A DNA stretch of 64,000 nucleotides, taken from G965240365 sp965240365 (GTDB lineage: Bacteria > Pseudomonadota > Gammaproteobacteria > Eutrophobiales > Eutrophobiaceae). Position numbers and translations under genes: made by a program. The notes beneath the pieces were generated by a model. It made no database searches. It had not been told where the DNA came from and was given only the letters and a program-made list of their open reading frames with translations. Where the stretch lies: positions 992,001 to 1,056,000 of the forward strand of contig OZ251218.1 in assembly GCA_965240365.1 (NCBI GenBank), written 5' to 3'. Below are positions 6,788 to 15,699 of this stretch, one piece after another. How positions within the stretch are numbered: position 1 is the stretch's first letter; each line of letters opens with the position of its first letter.

Positions 6788-8547
6788 GGGGCCGGTTCCA
6801 CGATGCCGCGGGCCATATCGTTGAAGGTATCCGCGGCCGGGCGTCTCTGAAATATATTATCCCCGGGCTTGCAGTTGGCGGCCTCGAAATATTCATTGAG
6901 GCTGCCGTTGACGCGGTTTTGCGGGGCCGCCGGCGCGGGCCGGCAGGCGCTGTCGAGGCGCCGTTCGATCCCGGCCCCGGCCGCAATGACCACGGCGCGG
7001 CGGTTGGGATTGGGGTTGCCCTCGCCGAGCAGGGTCAGGCCCTCGGCATAGGCGATGTAGATCAATTTATGCCAGTCGTTTTTGATAAACCAGGGCGGCA
7101 GGTCGGGTTTAAGCTCGCCGGCATCCAGATAATCGCCGTCCCCGTTCAGGTCAACGCCGGCCGTATGCAGCTTAAAGACGATATTGCGCAATCTGAGCCG
7201 GCCGCTGTCGGCCGCGGACGGGGTGAACCTGGCGCGGCCGACCTCGGTGGTTTCATCTTCCTGATAATCCCTGAGCGTGATCAAGGACACGTCGCCGTTG
7301 GCCGCAAAGGGCACGGCCGCCGCCTCGCTGCCGCAATCGCTGCTGTAGCCGAGACAGACGGCGCGGGTGCGGCCGCCGCCGGCCGTGCCGCTGGCATGGC
7401 TGCCGCCAAAGCGCGCGCGCAGGATATGGCGGCGCTCGAAGGCGTGATCATAAAACACGCTGTAGGGCTGGCCGGGCACAAAGTCCTGACTCAGCCCGCC
7501 GTATAATTGCGCCGTGATCCGGTGGCGGCGCACGGCGCTGATCTCGCCATAGGCCCCGGCATGGTTTTTGACTATATCGCCGGCCTCGACCCCGAGCGCG
7601 ATAAAATCAACGCTGGCATCGCTAAACCCTTGCGGGTGGCTGGCCTGGACCCGGCGGTCGCGCTCCCCGGCGGCCGGTAACACTCTGGCGGCCGGCAACA
7701 CCCGGTAAAAATCGCCGCTGTTGAAGTCCGGCGCGGTGGCGGAGCGGTAATTGGCCGTGCCGAGTTGGGTCTCGCTGGCGACCGCCGTCACGACCATCCG
7801 CCGCGGCCGCAGGATTTCATAGCCGTCGCGCGGACGAAACAGGGCGGCCGCCCGGTCGCCATAGGCGGCGGTTGCCAGCAGCTTGCCGGACAGGACCGCG
7901 GCAACAAGCGCGCGTTTTTCCCCGGTTGCGCGGGTATTTTGCAGGACATGGCCATAAGGTTTGTAGGCGCTGAAATCCGCGGCGGCGTCATACAGCACGG
8001 CCCTGGCCCCGATCCTGTATTCATCCCCGGCCGCAAAGCGGTTATTGCGTCCGCCTTTGAGGTCCGCGAGCGTGATCCGGGTCGGCGTCAGCGACTGGAT
8101 TTGCCCGGCGGAGCCGTCCGTGAGGTTATAAACCGTATCCCCGCGCGCCGCGCCGATCCGGGTAAAATCATTATTGACATCAACCAGCCTCGCGCCGCCG
8201 GCCGTGGCCGTGCCGTGGCTCGCGGCATCGACCGTGCCGGCCGCGACCCGGACGGCATGATCATAATTCTGCGCCAGCGCCCCCTCTGTTATGCCGGCGC
8301 TGATGAATGCCGCGCGGCTGTCCGTGAGCAGGGCCCTGTCGGGCGCGGCCGTGACCCGGCCGGAGACAGACAGGAAGTCCCTGAAAGCGGCATAGCAATC
8401 GGCGCGGGACGGCAGAAACCAGACGCAGACGCCGACAGAGGCGTCGAAGGCGCGGCGGCCGGCGCGGGCGTAGGCGCCGAGATAACGGGTCATGGCCGCG
8501 CGGTAAGCCGTCTGGACCGTGGGAAAGGCCCGGCGATCAAAGCGCAC
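6784..8547 (-). CDS. Giant repeat pilin-like protein, C-terminal part (after frameshift)
   Basis: Second half of a gene split by one missing base near 8681-8686; the ATG at 8547 is only the first Met of the restored frame, whose reading continues from the upstream part without a new ribosome site. It contains further copies of the roughly 70-residue module (for example NLTDGSAGQI...FAAGDEYRI) plus two diverged ones, then a segment with WFIKNDWHKLIYIAYAEG, VVIAAGAG and NEYFEAAN, which echoes the minor-pilin-like domain at the N-terminus of the other half. Probably an extracellular tip or adhesin subunit, in the position of MshQ. Function inferred. Confidence 0.72.
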   Translation of the reverse strand: MRFDRRAFPTVQTAYRAAMTRYLGAYARAGRRAFDASVGVCVWFLPSRADCYAAFRDFLSVSGRVTAAPDRALLTDSRAAFISAGITEGALAQNYDHAVRVAAGTVDAASHGTATAGGARLVDVNNDFTRIGAARGDTVYNLTDGSAGQIQSLTPTRITLADLKGGRNNRFAAGDEYRIGARAVLYDAAADFSAYKPYGHVLQNTRATGEKRALVAAVLSGKLLATAAYGDRAAALFRPRDGYEILRPRRMVVTAVASETQLGTANYRSATAPDFNSGDFYRVLPAARVLPAAGERDRRVQASHPQGFSDASVDFIALGVEAGDIVKNHAGAYGEISAVRRHRITAQLYGGLSQDFVPGQPYSVFYDHAFERRHILRARFGGSHASGTAGGGRTRAVCLGYSSDCGSEAAAVPFAANGDVSLITLRDYQEDETTEVGRARFTPSAADSGRLRLRNIVFKLHTAGVDLNGDGDYLDAGELKPDLPPWFIKNDWHKLIYIAYAEGLTLLGEGNPNPNRRAVVIAAGAGIERRLDSACRPAPAAPQNRVNGSLNEYFEAANCKPGDNIFQRRPAADTFNDMARGIVEPAP

Positions 8548-10157
8548 GGCGGCAGCATTGAGATTGAAAGACCAGTCGAATTCAATAGCGGTCTGAAAGG
8601 GCTCGCCAACGGCATGTAAGGCCGGCAGACCCTGGCGGACGCCGTCCCCGGCATTGAAGCGCGGCAGAAAGTAGCGATCACCGGGGTAAAGGCGTTGAGC
8701 TTGCCGAAGCGCAGTGAATCCACGCTCAGTTGAGTCGCGGACAGCGCCGCGATGCGGCCCATTGACCCATCAGTCAAATTCCAGATCAGTTCGCCTTTTT
8801 GCAGCCCGGCCAGCAGAAAGTCCTGCCTGCTGTCGTTCAGCGTCAAGGCCGCGCTGCCCGGCCCGGCAAGGCCGTAATTGCCCCTGATCAGATAGCGGTC
8901 GCCGTTGGCAAAGGCATTGTTTGTCCCGCCGCTCAGGCTTTTTACCCACAGCCGGTTTCTGCGGAGGCGGCTAATAATGCCGCTGGAACCGTCAGTCAGA
9001 TTTTTTATGACGGCGCCAGGGCGGATGCCGGCGGCCGCGAGATCGCGCGCCTTGTCTTGCAGCATGAGGCCGCGGCTGCCGGCCGTGGCGCGGCTGACAA
9101 GCTCGGTGGGTCTGACAAACAGCGCGGCGGGGCTTTTGCTGAACAGGGCATACTCATCCCCCGTATCAAAGTCGTTATCCCGGCCTGAAAAGGTTTCGGC
9201 AAAGCTCAGCCGGCGCCGGGCCACCTTGGAGACCTTGCTGATCGAGCCGTCGCTCAGATTATAAACCAGGTCGTCTTCTTTGACCCCGAGCGCGGTAAAG
9301 TCGCGCGTGTTGTCGCTCAGCACGGCGGCATTATCGGGGCCGCGATGACGGCCATACAGGCCCGCGGCCTCCAGCTTGGGATCGGCAAAATGCCCAAGCC
9401 GGGGATAGGCGCCGTGTTGCCGCCTGTATTCGCTCAACGCCCCTGCCAGTTCGCCCAGGACGCGGCCCTCGACCATCCGCATCAATTCCTGCCGGGTTAT
9501 CGCCATGAGCGTGTCATTAAAACCGGCGCGGGTCACGGGGGCCGCGGAAATAAAGTTCAGGTCAAGATCATTATTGTCGAATTCAAGATAATGGCCGATC
9601 TCGCTGGCGATATTTTTATCATTTGGATCCCGCGCCTGACCGGCCAGCGCCGCGCCCGGCGCAATGATCAGCGCGGCGATCTCATCGCCGGCCCCGTCCA
9701 GCCTCAGGCCGGCCGGGGTTTCGCTGTTGAGCGGCACGAGCTTGGGGTTGTGCCTGAAATTATCCGCCAGCACGTACCACAGGGCCGCGCCGCTGGCGTC
9801 TCTGGGTTCCGTGATTTTCAGGGTTTGAAACGGCAGCCGGCCGATGGTCGAGTTGGCCGCAAAGGCGCACGGGCCGTCGTTGGCGCTGCCGTCCTTATTC
9901 CGATCCGGGCAGGGCAGATAACCGGGCGCAAATTCCGGGTTGACGGCCTCGGGATAGGTCAGGGCATAGGCCATGAGGGCCTGTTTGGCCCGGCTCAATG
10001 CCTGCAGGGTGACGGCCTGCTGACGGGCATAAAGGCCCTGCCCGCTATTGATTTTGATAAGCAGGGTATAGGCCGCGCCAACGATCAGCAGCAGGACAAA
10101 CGCGAGCAGGGCCGCGCCGCCCTGCCGGGCTGGCCGGCCCGCGTCAGGGCGGTTCAT
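8490..10157 (-). CDS. Giant repeat pilin-like protein, N-terminal part (before frameshift)
   Basis: Begins with a basic leader and a hydrophobic helix (AALLAFVLLLIVGAAYTLLI), not a canonical prepilin site. Residues about 60-215 form a minor-pilin-like domain (YLPCPDRNKDG, IGRLPFQTL, ALWYVLADNF, IAALIIAPGA). Then come three copies of a roughly 70-100 residue module with N-L-(S/T)-D-G-S and F-x-x-G-D-x-Y signatures. At about residue 490 the frame is lost: AFTPVIATF should read AFTP-GDRYFLP, restored by one extra base at 8681-8686. The rest of this frame is out-of-frame. The joined gene (6784-10157) would encode about 1124 residues. Confidence 0.75.
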   Translation of the reverse strand: MNRPDAGRPARQGGAALLAFVLLLIVGAAYTLLIKINSGQGLYARQQAVTLQALSRAKQALMAYALTYPEAVNPEFAPGYLPCPDRNKDGSANDGPCAFAANSTIGRLPFQTLKITEPRDASGAALWYVLADNFRHNPKLVPLNSETPAGLRLDGAGDEIAALIIAPGAALAGQARDPNDKNIASEIGHYLEFDNNDLDLNFISAAPVTRAGFNDTLMAITRQELMRMVEGRVLGELAGALSEYRRQHGAYPRLGHFADPKLEAAGLYGRHRGPDNAAVLSDNTRDFTALGVKEDDLVYNLSDGSISKVSKVARRRLSFAETFSGRDNDFDTGDEYALFSKSPAALFVRPTELVSRATAGSRGLMLQDKARDLAAAGIRPGAVIKNLTDGSSGIISRLRRNRLWVKSLSGGTNNAFANGDRYLIRGNYGLAGPGSAALTLNDSRQDFLLAGLQKGELIWNLTDGSMGRIAALSATQLSVDSLRFGKLNAFTPVIATFCRASMPGTASARVCRPYMPLASPFRPLLNSTGLSISMLPPCALIAGPFPRSRRLTARP

Positions 10158-10648
10158 GGCGGCGTTTGTTCGGCCGGGTCAGCCGGGCCTTGCGGCGATT
10201 GTTCAGCCGGGCCAGCCGGCCCGAGGCGCTCTCCGACCTTCAGGGTAACGGCGGCCCGGCCGGGCCGGGTTATTGTTATGGCGTCCGGCCCGATGCGGCC
10301 GGCGTCAACGACCGGATAGCCGTTATCGGCGCCGCCCTCATAGGTATTGCCGCTGTTTATCCAGGCCGTATTGTTGCCGTCCGCGCGATAGACCACCCCC
10401 CGCAGACGGATGGCAGCGGCCTCGTCCGGCGCCGGCGGTTGCGGGCGCTCGCCGATGGCCTCCGCGGCAGGCGTCCCGGCCCCGGCCTGCCCGTCTCTGT
10501 GGGCATCGAGTTGCCGCCTTTGTTCGGCGGTCGTGAAAAGCCGGCCGAGTTCATCCGCGGCCAGGCTCGCCGCAAGCGGCGCGAGGCCCGACACGGCCAC
10601 GATGATCACAACAGCCGCGCGCCGCGCCAGACACCCGGCCGGCCCCAT
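10154..10648 (-). CDS. MshK/PilP-like pilus assembly protein
   Basis: About 164 residues when started at the ATG at 10648, which overlaps the upstream TGA (TGATG). N-terminal hydrophobic signal sequence, then ADELGRLFTTAEQRRQLDAHR, the opening typical of MshK-like proteins in pilus operons, a Pro/Ala linker and a small beta domain (IRLRGVVYRADGNNTAWINS). The C-terminus is Pro/Gly/Gln-rich. By analogy with PilP it should link the inner-membrane MshI/J complex to the secretin in the periplasm. Four-base overlap with the next gene indicates translational coupling. Confidence 0.68.
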   Translation of the reverse strand: MGPAGCLARRAAVVIIVAVSGLAPLAASLAADELGRLFTTAEQRRQLDAHRDGQAGAGTPAAEAIGERPQPPAPDEAAAIRLRGVVYRADGNNTAWINSGNTYEGGADNGYPVVDAGRIGPDAITITRPGRAAVTLKVGERLGPAGPAEQSPQGPADPAEQTPP

Positions 10649-11262
10649 CAAAGCCGCAACTCCCCGCCATCGGGCAGATTTATCGTGAGCCATTCCAGTT
10701 CGCAATCCACCGTCAGATTAACGGCCCCCGCGGTCATTCGCAGAGGGCCTTCGGAGCCCCTGAAACTGCATTTTCTGACCGTATAATGACCCCTGGCATT
10801 CCGGTCGAGATAGTCAAAGACACGCAGCAGATCGGCCTCGTGCAAAAGCCCCAGGCCCAGCCGCATCTCGCTTTTATAGATCTGATACGCGCCGTGCGCC
10901 GGCGCATAATCCGGCTGTATCGCCTGCCGCGCGCCGATTTCATAATCCAGCCGCGGCAGCCCGGACTTCAGCCCGGCCTGCCCCAGTGTTTCCAGCCAGT
11001 TCAGGCGTTGTTCCGGGCCGAGCACGCCGCGCCGGTAGAGCCGGGCAAATTCGGGATAATGGGTCTTGAGGAGCGCGGCCTGTTCGCCGAGCGCCAGATA
11101 ACGGCGGCGTTCCGACTCAAACCGGGCCTTGCCCTGATTGAATTCGGCCGCGGCCTCACGCTGAAAATAATAGCCCGTCAGGCTCAGCAGGCCGGCCGCC
11201 AGCAGCGCAATGCCGAACAGCATGATTGCGCCCCGCAAGCCATCGCCCCGCGCCCGCCGCAT
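10648..11262 (-). CDS. MshJ/PilO-like pilus assembly protein
   Basis: 204 residues: one N-terminal transmembrane segment (about 11-30), a coiled-coil region (EAAAEFNQGKARFESERRRYLAL) and a small alpha/beta domain. This is the layout of PilO/MshJ/GspM alignment-complex proteins, which pair with PilN-like proteins in the inner membrane. The gene abuts the MshI-like gene (1 bp) and overlaps the MshK-like gene by the stop/start. Sequence identity within this family is always low, so the call leans on position and topology. Confidence 0.7.
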   Translation of the reverse strand: MRRARGDGLRGAIMLFGIALLAAGLLSLTGYYFQREAAAEFNQGKARFESERRRYLALGEQAALLKTHYPEFARLYRRGVLGPEQRLNWLETLGQAGLKSGLPRLDYEIGARQAIQPDYAPAHGAYQIYKSEMRLGLGLLHEADLLRVFDYLDRNARGHYTVRKCSFRGSEGPLRMTAGAVNLTVDCELEWLTINLPDGGELRL

Positions 11263-12804
11263 TCAATCCGCCCCGAGCAGGGCCTTGAGCGCAAAGGGGG
11301 CCGCGCCGGCCGGGGCGACGCCGTCACCCTGCAACACGGCCGCCGAACTGAGATCCAGCGGCAAGGACGCAATCTCAACGGCATGCACCGGGGCCAGCGC
11401 GCGCAAGGCCCGCGCGAATTCATTTACCCGGGCGATGGCCGCCCGGTAATTGCCGGCAAACGGTTCAATCCGCGCGTTCAGGGTTATGCTCTGATAATAG
11501 GGCAGCCTTGGCGCCGCCTCCGGGCCGGGCTCAGGCGCGGCCTCCGGCGGGTCCGCGGCCGGGCCATGCGACCATTCAATCGCCAGCGGCCTGATATCGG
11601 GGAACCGCGCAAGCGCCCCGCCCAGCAGCGCCAGGGCCTGGCGCGGCGTGGCCCGGTATTGTTCAAGTCCGGCGGCCGCGGCAACGGCGGCCTTGATGGC
11701 CGCGGGGGGCAGCGCGGTCTCGGGCAGGCGTTGGCCGGCCCGCTCATAAGCGGCCCGGTAGCGGCCGCTTTCATGGGCAAGCTCCGCCGCCGCCTGCCGG
11801 TAGGCCAGGCCGTTGGTGAAATTCAGGCCGCTGTAGATCAGGCTGAATATCAGCAAAAAGAGGCCGCCCGCGTGGATGGCAAAGCGCGCCCTCGCCAGTC
11901 TGGCATAGCGCAGTTCGCCGGCGGTGGCATAGCAATTTGGCGGCCGCGTCCGGCACAGATGCGCGAGCAGCAGCCGATCACTGAAGGGCCCGGCCTGTTC
12001 GGGCCTGATATTGCGCTGCCGTTCGAGTTGCCGGATCTCAAGGTGATGCCAGCGGGCGCGTTGCAGGCGGCCCTGCTCCGGCGCCAGGGCGCGATGCAGG
12101 GCCTCATCGGCGATCACATACACATCCAGCGGGCGGTCTTCCGGCAAGAGACGCAGGCTCGACAGGTAACGCTGGAACTGCTCGATTTCAGCCGCCAGCG
12201 CGGCCGCGGAGGGCGCCGGCTGGCCGAGGCGGCTTAATTTTAATTCGCCGTTTACAAAAAAGGTCTGCCGCGGGCCGCTGACGCTGTGCAGGGTCACCAG
12301 CAGCGCGTGCCCGGCCAGGTCCGGCAGGGTCCTGATAAACGTTTGCAGCAGCGCCGGCACGGATAAAATACCCCGGAGCGGGACTTTTTGCGCGAGCAGC
12401 ATCTGCGTCCAGGGTTCGATCACATCGCGGCCGGACAGCGCCATAAACAGCAGCCGTTCATCGCGCCTGCCGCCCTGTTCCCGGCCCTGCCGCCGCGCAT
12501 AAACCCGGTTGGAATGACCGAATAAACGCGCCTGTTTGCGCCGAATCAGCGCCTTTCTGTCCGCGCCGAAGACGCGCGGGATGGTCTCCTGCCTGAATTC
12601 CTCCTGCGCGCTGTCGACCAGCAGATAAACCGGCTCGGCGGGGCGGGCCGCGAGATACGCCTTGAAGTCCGCGCGCGCGCGCGCGCCGGTCTCAAACAGG
12701 CCGGAATCGCTTACAGCCCCGCCGCGCCAGTGAAACAGGCGCAGCCTGTCCGCGCCCAGCAGCAATACCCTGGCATTAAAGCCTGACTTCGGCAATGAGA
12801 TCAT
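11263..12804 (-). CDS. MshI-like (PilM-PilN fusion-type) pilus assembly protein
   Basis: 513 residues. The first 300 residues resemble an actin-like PilM/GspL cytoplasmic domain (repeated beta-strands, LLVTLHSVSG, VYVIADEAL); a single transmembrane segment at about 315-335 (GGLFLLIFSLIYSGLNF) is followed by a periplasmic coiled coil and ferredoxin-like domain as in PilN. It therefore combines the roles separated in PilM and PilN. It overlaps the mshG gene by 29 bp. Anchors the MshE/MshG motor. Confidence is moderate because the family is divergent. Confidence 0.7.
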   Translation of the reverse strand: MISLPKSGFNARVLLLGADRLRLFHWRGGAVSDSGLFETGARARADFKAYLAARPAEPVYLLVDSAQEEFRQETIPRVFGADRKALIRRKQARLFGHSNRVYARRQGREQGGRRDERLLFMALSGRDVIEPWTQMLLAQKVPLRGILSVPALLQTFIRTLPDLAGHALLVTLHSVSGPRQTFFVNGELKLSRLGQPAPSAAALAAEIEQFQRYLSSLRLLPEDRPLDVYVIADEALHRALAPEQGRLQRARWHHLEIRQLERQRNIRPEQAGPFSDRLLLAHLCRTRPPNCYATAGELRYARLARARFAIHAGGLFLLIFSLIYSGLNFTNGLAYRQAAAELAHESGRYRAAYERAGQRLPETALPPAAIKAAVAAAAGLEQYRATPRQALALLGGALARFPDIRPLAIEWSHGPAADPPEAAPEPGPEAAPRLPYYQSITLNARIEPFAGNYRAAIARVNEFARALRALAPVHAVEIASLPLDLSSAAVLQGDGVAPAGAAPFALKALLGAD

Positions 12805-13981
12805 AAACCGGCCCCAGCACCGAGAACATCACCCAGGCAATAACGGCGCCGAGGATCAGCGTGAGCGCCGGCTCGATGATCGCCTGCAACCGTTCCAGCG
12901 ATTCCTTGACATCGCGCCCGTAAAAATAGCTGATGTTGAGCAGGGCCTCTTCCAGCGCGCCGGTGTTTTCGCCGACCCGCAGCATCCGCAGGACCAGCGG
13001 CGGGAACAGGCCGCTGGCGGCAAAGCTGTCGGTCAGGGTCATGCCGTCCGCGATCTTTTGTCCGGCCCGGTTTACGGCCCCGGCCACGGCCCGGTTGCCG
13101 GCGATCTCCTCGCCGGTTTTGATACAGTCAATGATGCTGATGCCGGAGGCATACATGAGCGCAAAAAAACCGGCCAGCCGGGTCAGGATTATCTTGTTCA
13201 GCACGGGGCCGATGACCGGCAGCCTGAGCTTCAGCCGGTCATAACCGAGCGCGAAGGCCGGACTGGTATTGAGACCGCCATAAACCAGCAAGACAAGGAA
13301 CGCGGGCAGGGCCAGGATCAGATACCAGTAAGCGGCGAACAGGCCCGAGATAAACACCAGGATTCTGGTATGCAGCGGCAACTCCCGACCCATCAGATTG
13401 ACAAATTTCAGCAACTCGGGCACGAGAAAGGTCATCAAAAAGAGGATCACGGCCACGACCACCACGCCCACAAAGGCGGGATAGAGCAGCAGTCTTTTGC
13501 TGTGGGCCGCCTGTTCATCCTGCCATTTGAGATTTTCCCCGAGCTTTTGCAGGACCTGAACCAGCTCGCCCGACTGTTCTCCGGCCCGGATCAGGCTGAT
13601 GAACACCCGCCCGAAGACCGGCTCGAATTGCCGCATGGCCGCGGACAGCGTCTGGCCGCCCCGGATCGATTCGATCAGACCGTTGATCACCTCGGCCAGG
13701 GCCGCATTGTCCAGGCTGTCGCGCAGGTCCATGAGGCTGTCGAGCACGGGTATGCCGGCCCTGATGCTCTGTTCCAGATGAAAGCAAAAGACCGCCAGTT
13801 CGCGCCGCTTTACGCGCCTGCCGAAGGGCCTTTTTGCGCCCGGCCTGAGGACTTTGTGCTTGATCAGTTCAAGGCCGAGTTGGCCGAGGCGCAGTTCCAG
13901 ATCGGCCTCATTCAGCGCGTGGCTCCGGCCATTCTGGATGCGGCCGCGCTCGTCGATCGCGCGGTAGCGGTAGAGTCGCAT
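12776..13981 (-). CDS. mshG: Type IV pilus/MSHA inner membrane platform protein
   Basis: 401 residues, the normal size for GspF/PilC/MshG. Two GspF repeats are visible: HLEQSIRAGIPVLDSLMDL with FISLIRAGEQSGEL, and FFALMYASGISIIDCIKTGEEI with MLRVGENTGALEEAL. Each is followed by hydrophobic segments (about 170-190, 218-240 and 370-390). It forms the inner-membrane platform turned by MshE during pilus assembly. The gene lies 2 bp downstream of mshE, so tight coupling is expected. Confidence 0.92.
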   Translation of the reverse strand: MRLYRYRAIDERGRIQNGRSHALNEADLELRLGQLGLELIKHKVLRPGAKRPFGRRVKRRELAVFCFHLEQSIRAGIPVLDSLMDLRDSLDNAALAEVINGLIESIRGGQTLSAAMRQFEPVFGRVFISLIRAGEQSGELVQVLQKLGENLKWQDEQAAHSKRLLLYPAFVGVVVVAVILFLMTFLVPELLKFVNLMGRELPLHTRILVFISGLFAAYWYLILALPAFLVLLVYGGLNTSPAFALGYDRLKLRLPVIGPVLNKIILTRLAGFFALMYASGISIIDCIKTGEEIAGNRAVAGAVNRAGQKIADGMTLTDSFAASGLFPPLVLRMLRVGENTGALEEALLNISYFYGRDVKESLERLQAIIEPALTLILGAVIAWVMFSVLGPVYDLIAEVRL

Positions 13982-13983
13982 GC

Positions 13984-15699
13984 TCAGCGCGCGGCCGGGC
14001 GGGCGGCCAGATCGACCACCCGCGAGACCTCCGCGAGGCTGCTGACGCCGGCCAGGACACAGGCGGCGCCGGCCTCGGCCAGGGTTTGAAAGCCCTTTGC
14101 CACGGCCGTCTGCAATAACTGCCGTTGGGTGGCGCGGGTGGCGATGAGTTCATCCAGTTCCGGGTCAAAGGGCAGCACCTCCTGCAAGGCGCTACGGCCG
14201 CGATAGCCGATCTGGCCGCACCCGGGGCAGCCCCGGGCCTTGAAGATCGGGCCGCGCGCCCGGTCCGCTTCCAGCCCCAGCAGGCCGCATTCAGCCCCGC
14301 TGGGGCTATAGGCCTCGCGGCACTGCCGGCACAGGCGGCGCGCCAGCCTCTGCGCGATGACGCCGATCAGATTGCCGGCGATAATATCCGGTTGCAGGCC
14401 GATATCCAGCAGCCGCGGGATCGAACCCGGCGCGGAGTTGGCGTGCAGGGTGGAAAACACCCGGTGGCCCGTGAGCGCGGCGCGAAACGCCATGCTGGCC
14501 GTGTCTTCATCGCGGATCTCGCCGACCAGTATGATGTCGGGATCCTGGCGCAGCACGGAACGGATCCCGTCGGCGAAATCAAGCCGCGCCGTTTCATTTA
14601 TCGAGATCTGCCGGATCAGCGCGGTCGGGTATTCCACGGGGTCTTCCAGGGTCATAATATTGACCGCCTCGGTATTGAGGTGATGCAGGATGGAGTAGAG
14701 CGTGGTGGTCTTGCCGCTGCCGGTCGGGCCGCTGATCAGGCTGATCCCTTCCGGCCTGGCCAGTATCCGGTGGAGCCGCTCAAGCGCGGCCTCGTTGAGG
14801 CCGAGCCGGTCCAGCGCGACAATGCCCTTGTGCCGGTCGAGCACGCGCAGGACGATATTTTCGCCATGCACCGTGGGCAGGGCCGAGACCCGGAAATCAA
14901 CCGCTCGCCCGGCCAGAGACAGCGACAGGCGGCCGTCCTGGGGGCCGCGCGTCTCGGCGATATCCATGCCCGCCATGACCTTGAGCCGCACCGCCAGCGC
15001 CGACCAGTAGTTTTTATGCAGGCTGCGGATTTGCCGCAACACCCCGTCGATGCGGTAACGAAAGCGCAGAAAACCCTGCTCGGGCTCAAAATGAATATCG
15101 GAGGCGTTATGCTTGACGGCGTCGGCCAGCAGGGCATTCACCAGGCGCGCCACGGGCTGGCTGTATTCGGCCGCTTCGCGGGCCAGACCCCGGTAGTCGA
15201 TTTCACCGGTCTCGATTTCATGCAGGATGCCATCGACCGACAGTTCAAAGCCATAAAAGCGGTCAATGGCCTTTTCGATCTCGGCCTCGCCGGCCAGCAC
15301 CGGCAACGCCTCGGCCCGACCGGCCAGATGGGTATTGATTTGATCCAGCGCCGCGACATTAAAGGGGTCCGCCATGGCCACCTTCAGGCGGCGGCCGGCC
15401 GGTTCCCAGCTCAGGGGCAGGATGCCAAGGCGGCGCGCCATGTCTTGCGGGATCATGGCAATGGCCTCGGTGTCGGCCAGCGCGGTCTCAAGCGCCACGC
15501 TTTCGAGGCCGATCGCGCCGCCGATCACATCCCGGATCACGGCCTCGCTGGCAAAGCCCAGGCGCACCAGGAGCTTGCCCAGATATTCCCCGTTCTGTTT
15601 CTGCTCGGTCAGGGCAATATTAATCTGATCCCGGGTCGTGATGCCCCGCTCGATCAGGATTTCACCGAGCCTCGGATGGGTTTGATCGGCGCCGTTCAT
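13984..15699 (-). CDS. mshE: MSHA/type IV pilus extension ATPase
   Basis: 571 residues, GspE/PilB family. An N-terminal GspE-N (MshEN) domain of about 150 residues, the class of domain shown in other MshE proteins to bind c-di-GMP, precedes the RecA-like domain with Walker A GPTGSGKTT (about 324-332), Walker B ILVGEIRDEDTA (about 390-401), the His box STLHANSA and a four-cysteine zinc site (CRQC and CPGC, about 437 and 471). Powers pilus extension from the cytoplasm. Overlaps the mshN-like gene by 4 bp. C-di-GMP control is an inference from the family, not tested here. Confidence 0.93.
   Translation of the reverse strand: MNGADQTHPRLGEILIERGITTRDQINIALTEQKQNGEYLGKLLVRLGFASEAVIRDVIGGAIGLESVALETALADTEAIAMIPQDMARRLGILPLSWEPAGRRLKVAMADPFNVAALDQINTHLAGRAEALPVLAGEAEIEKAIDRFYGFELSVDGILHEIETGEIDYRGLAREAAEYSQPVARLVNALLADAVKHNASDIHFEPEQGFLRFRYRIDGVLRQIRSLHKNYWSALAVRLKVMAGMDIAETRGPQDGRLSLSLAGRAVDFRVSALPTVHGENIVLRVLDRHKGIVALDRLGLNEAALERLHRILARPEGISLISGPTGSGKTTTLYSILHHLNTEAVNIMTLEDPVEYPTALIRQISINETARLDFADGIRSVLRQDPDIILVGEIRDEDTASMAFRAALTGHRVFSTLHANSAPGSIPRLLDIGLQPDIIAGNLIGVIAQRLARRLCRQCREAYSPSGAECGLLGLEADRARGPIFKARGCPGCGQIGYRGRSALQEVLPFDPELDELIATRATQRQLLQTAVAKGFQTLAEAGAACVLAGVSSLAEVSRVVDLAARPAAR

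Noticed and set aside
10786..12237. Long plus-strand open frame opposite the pilus genes
   Set aside because: Antisense shadow of the MshI/MshJ-like genes caused by GC-rich third positions; residue composition (Arg/Gln/Pro-rich) is not protein-like.
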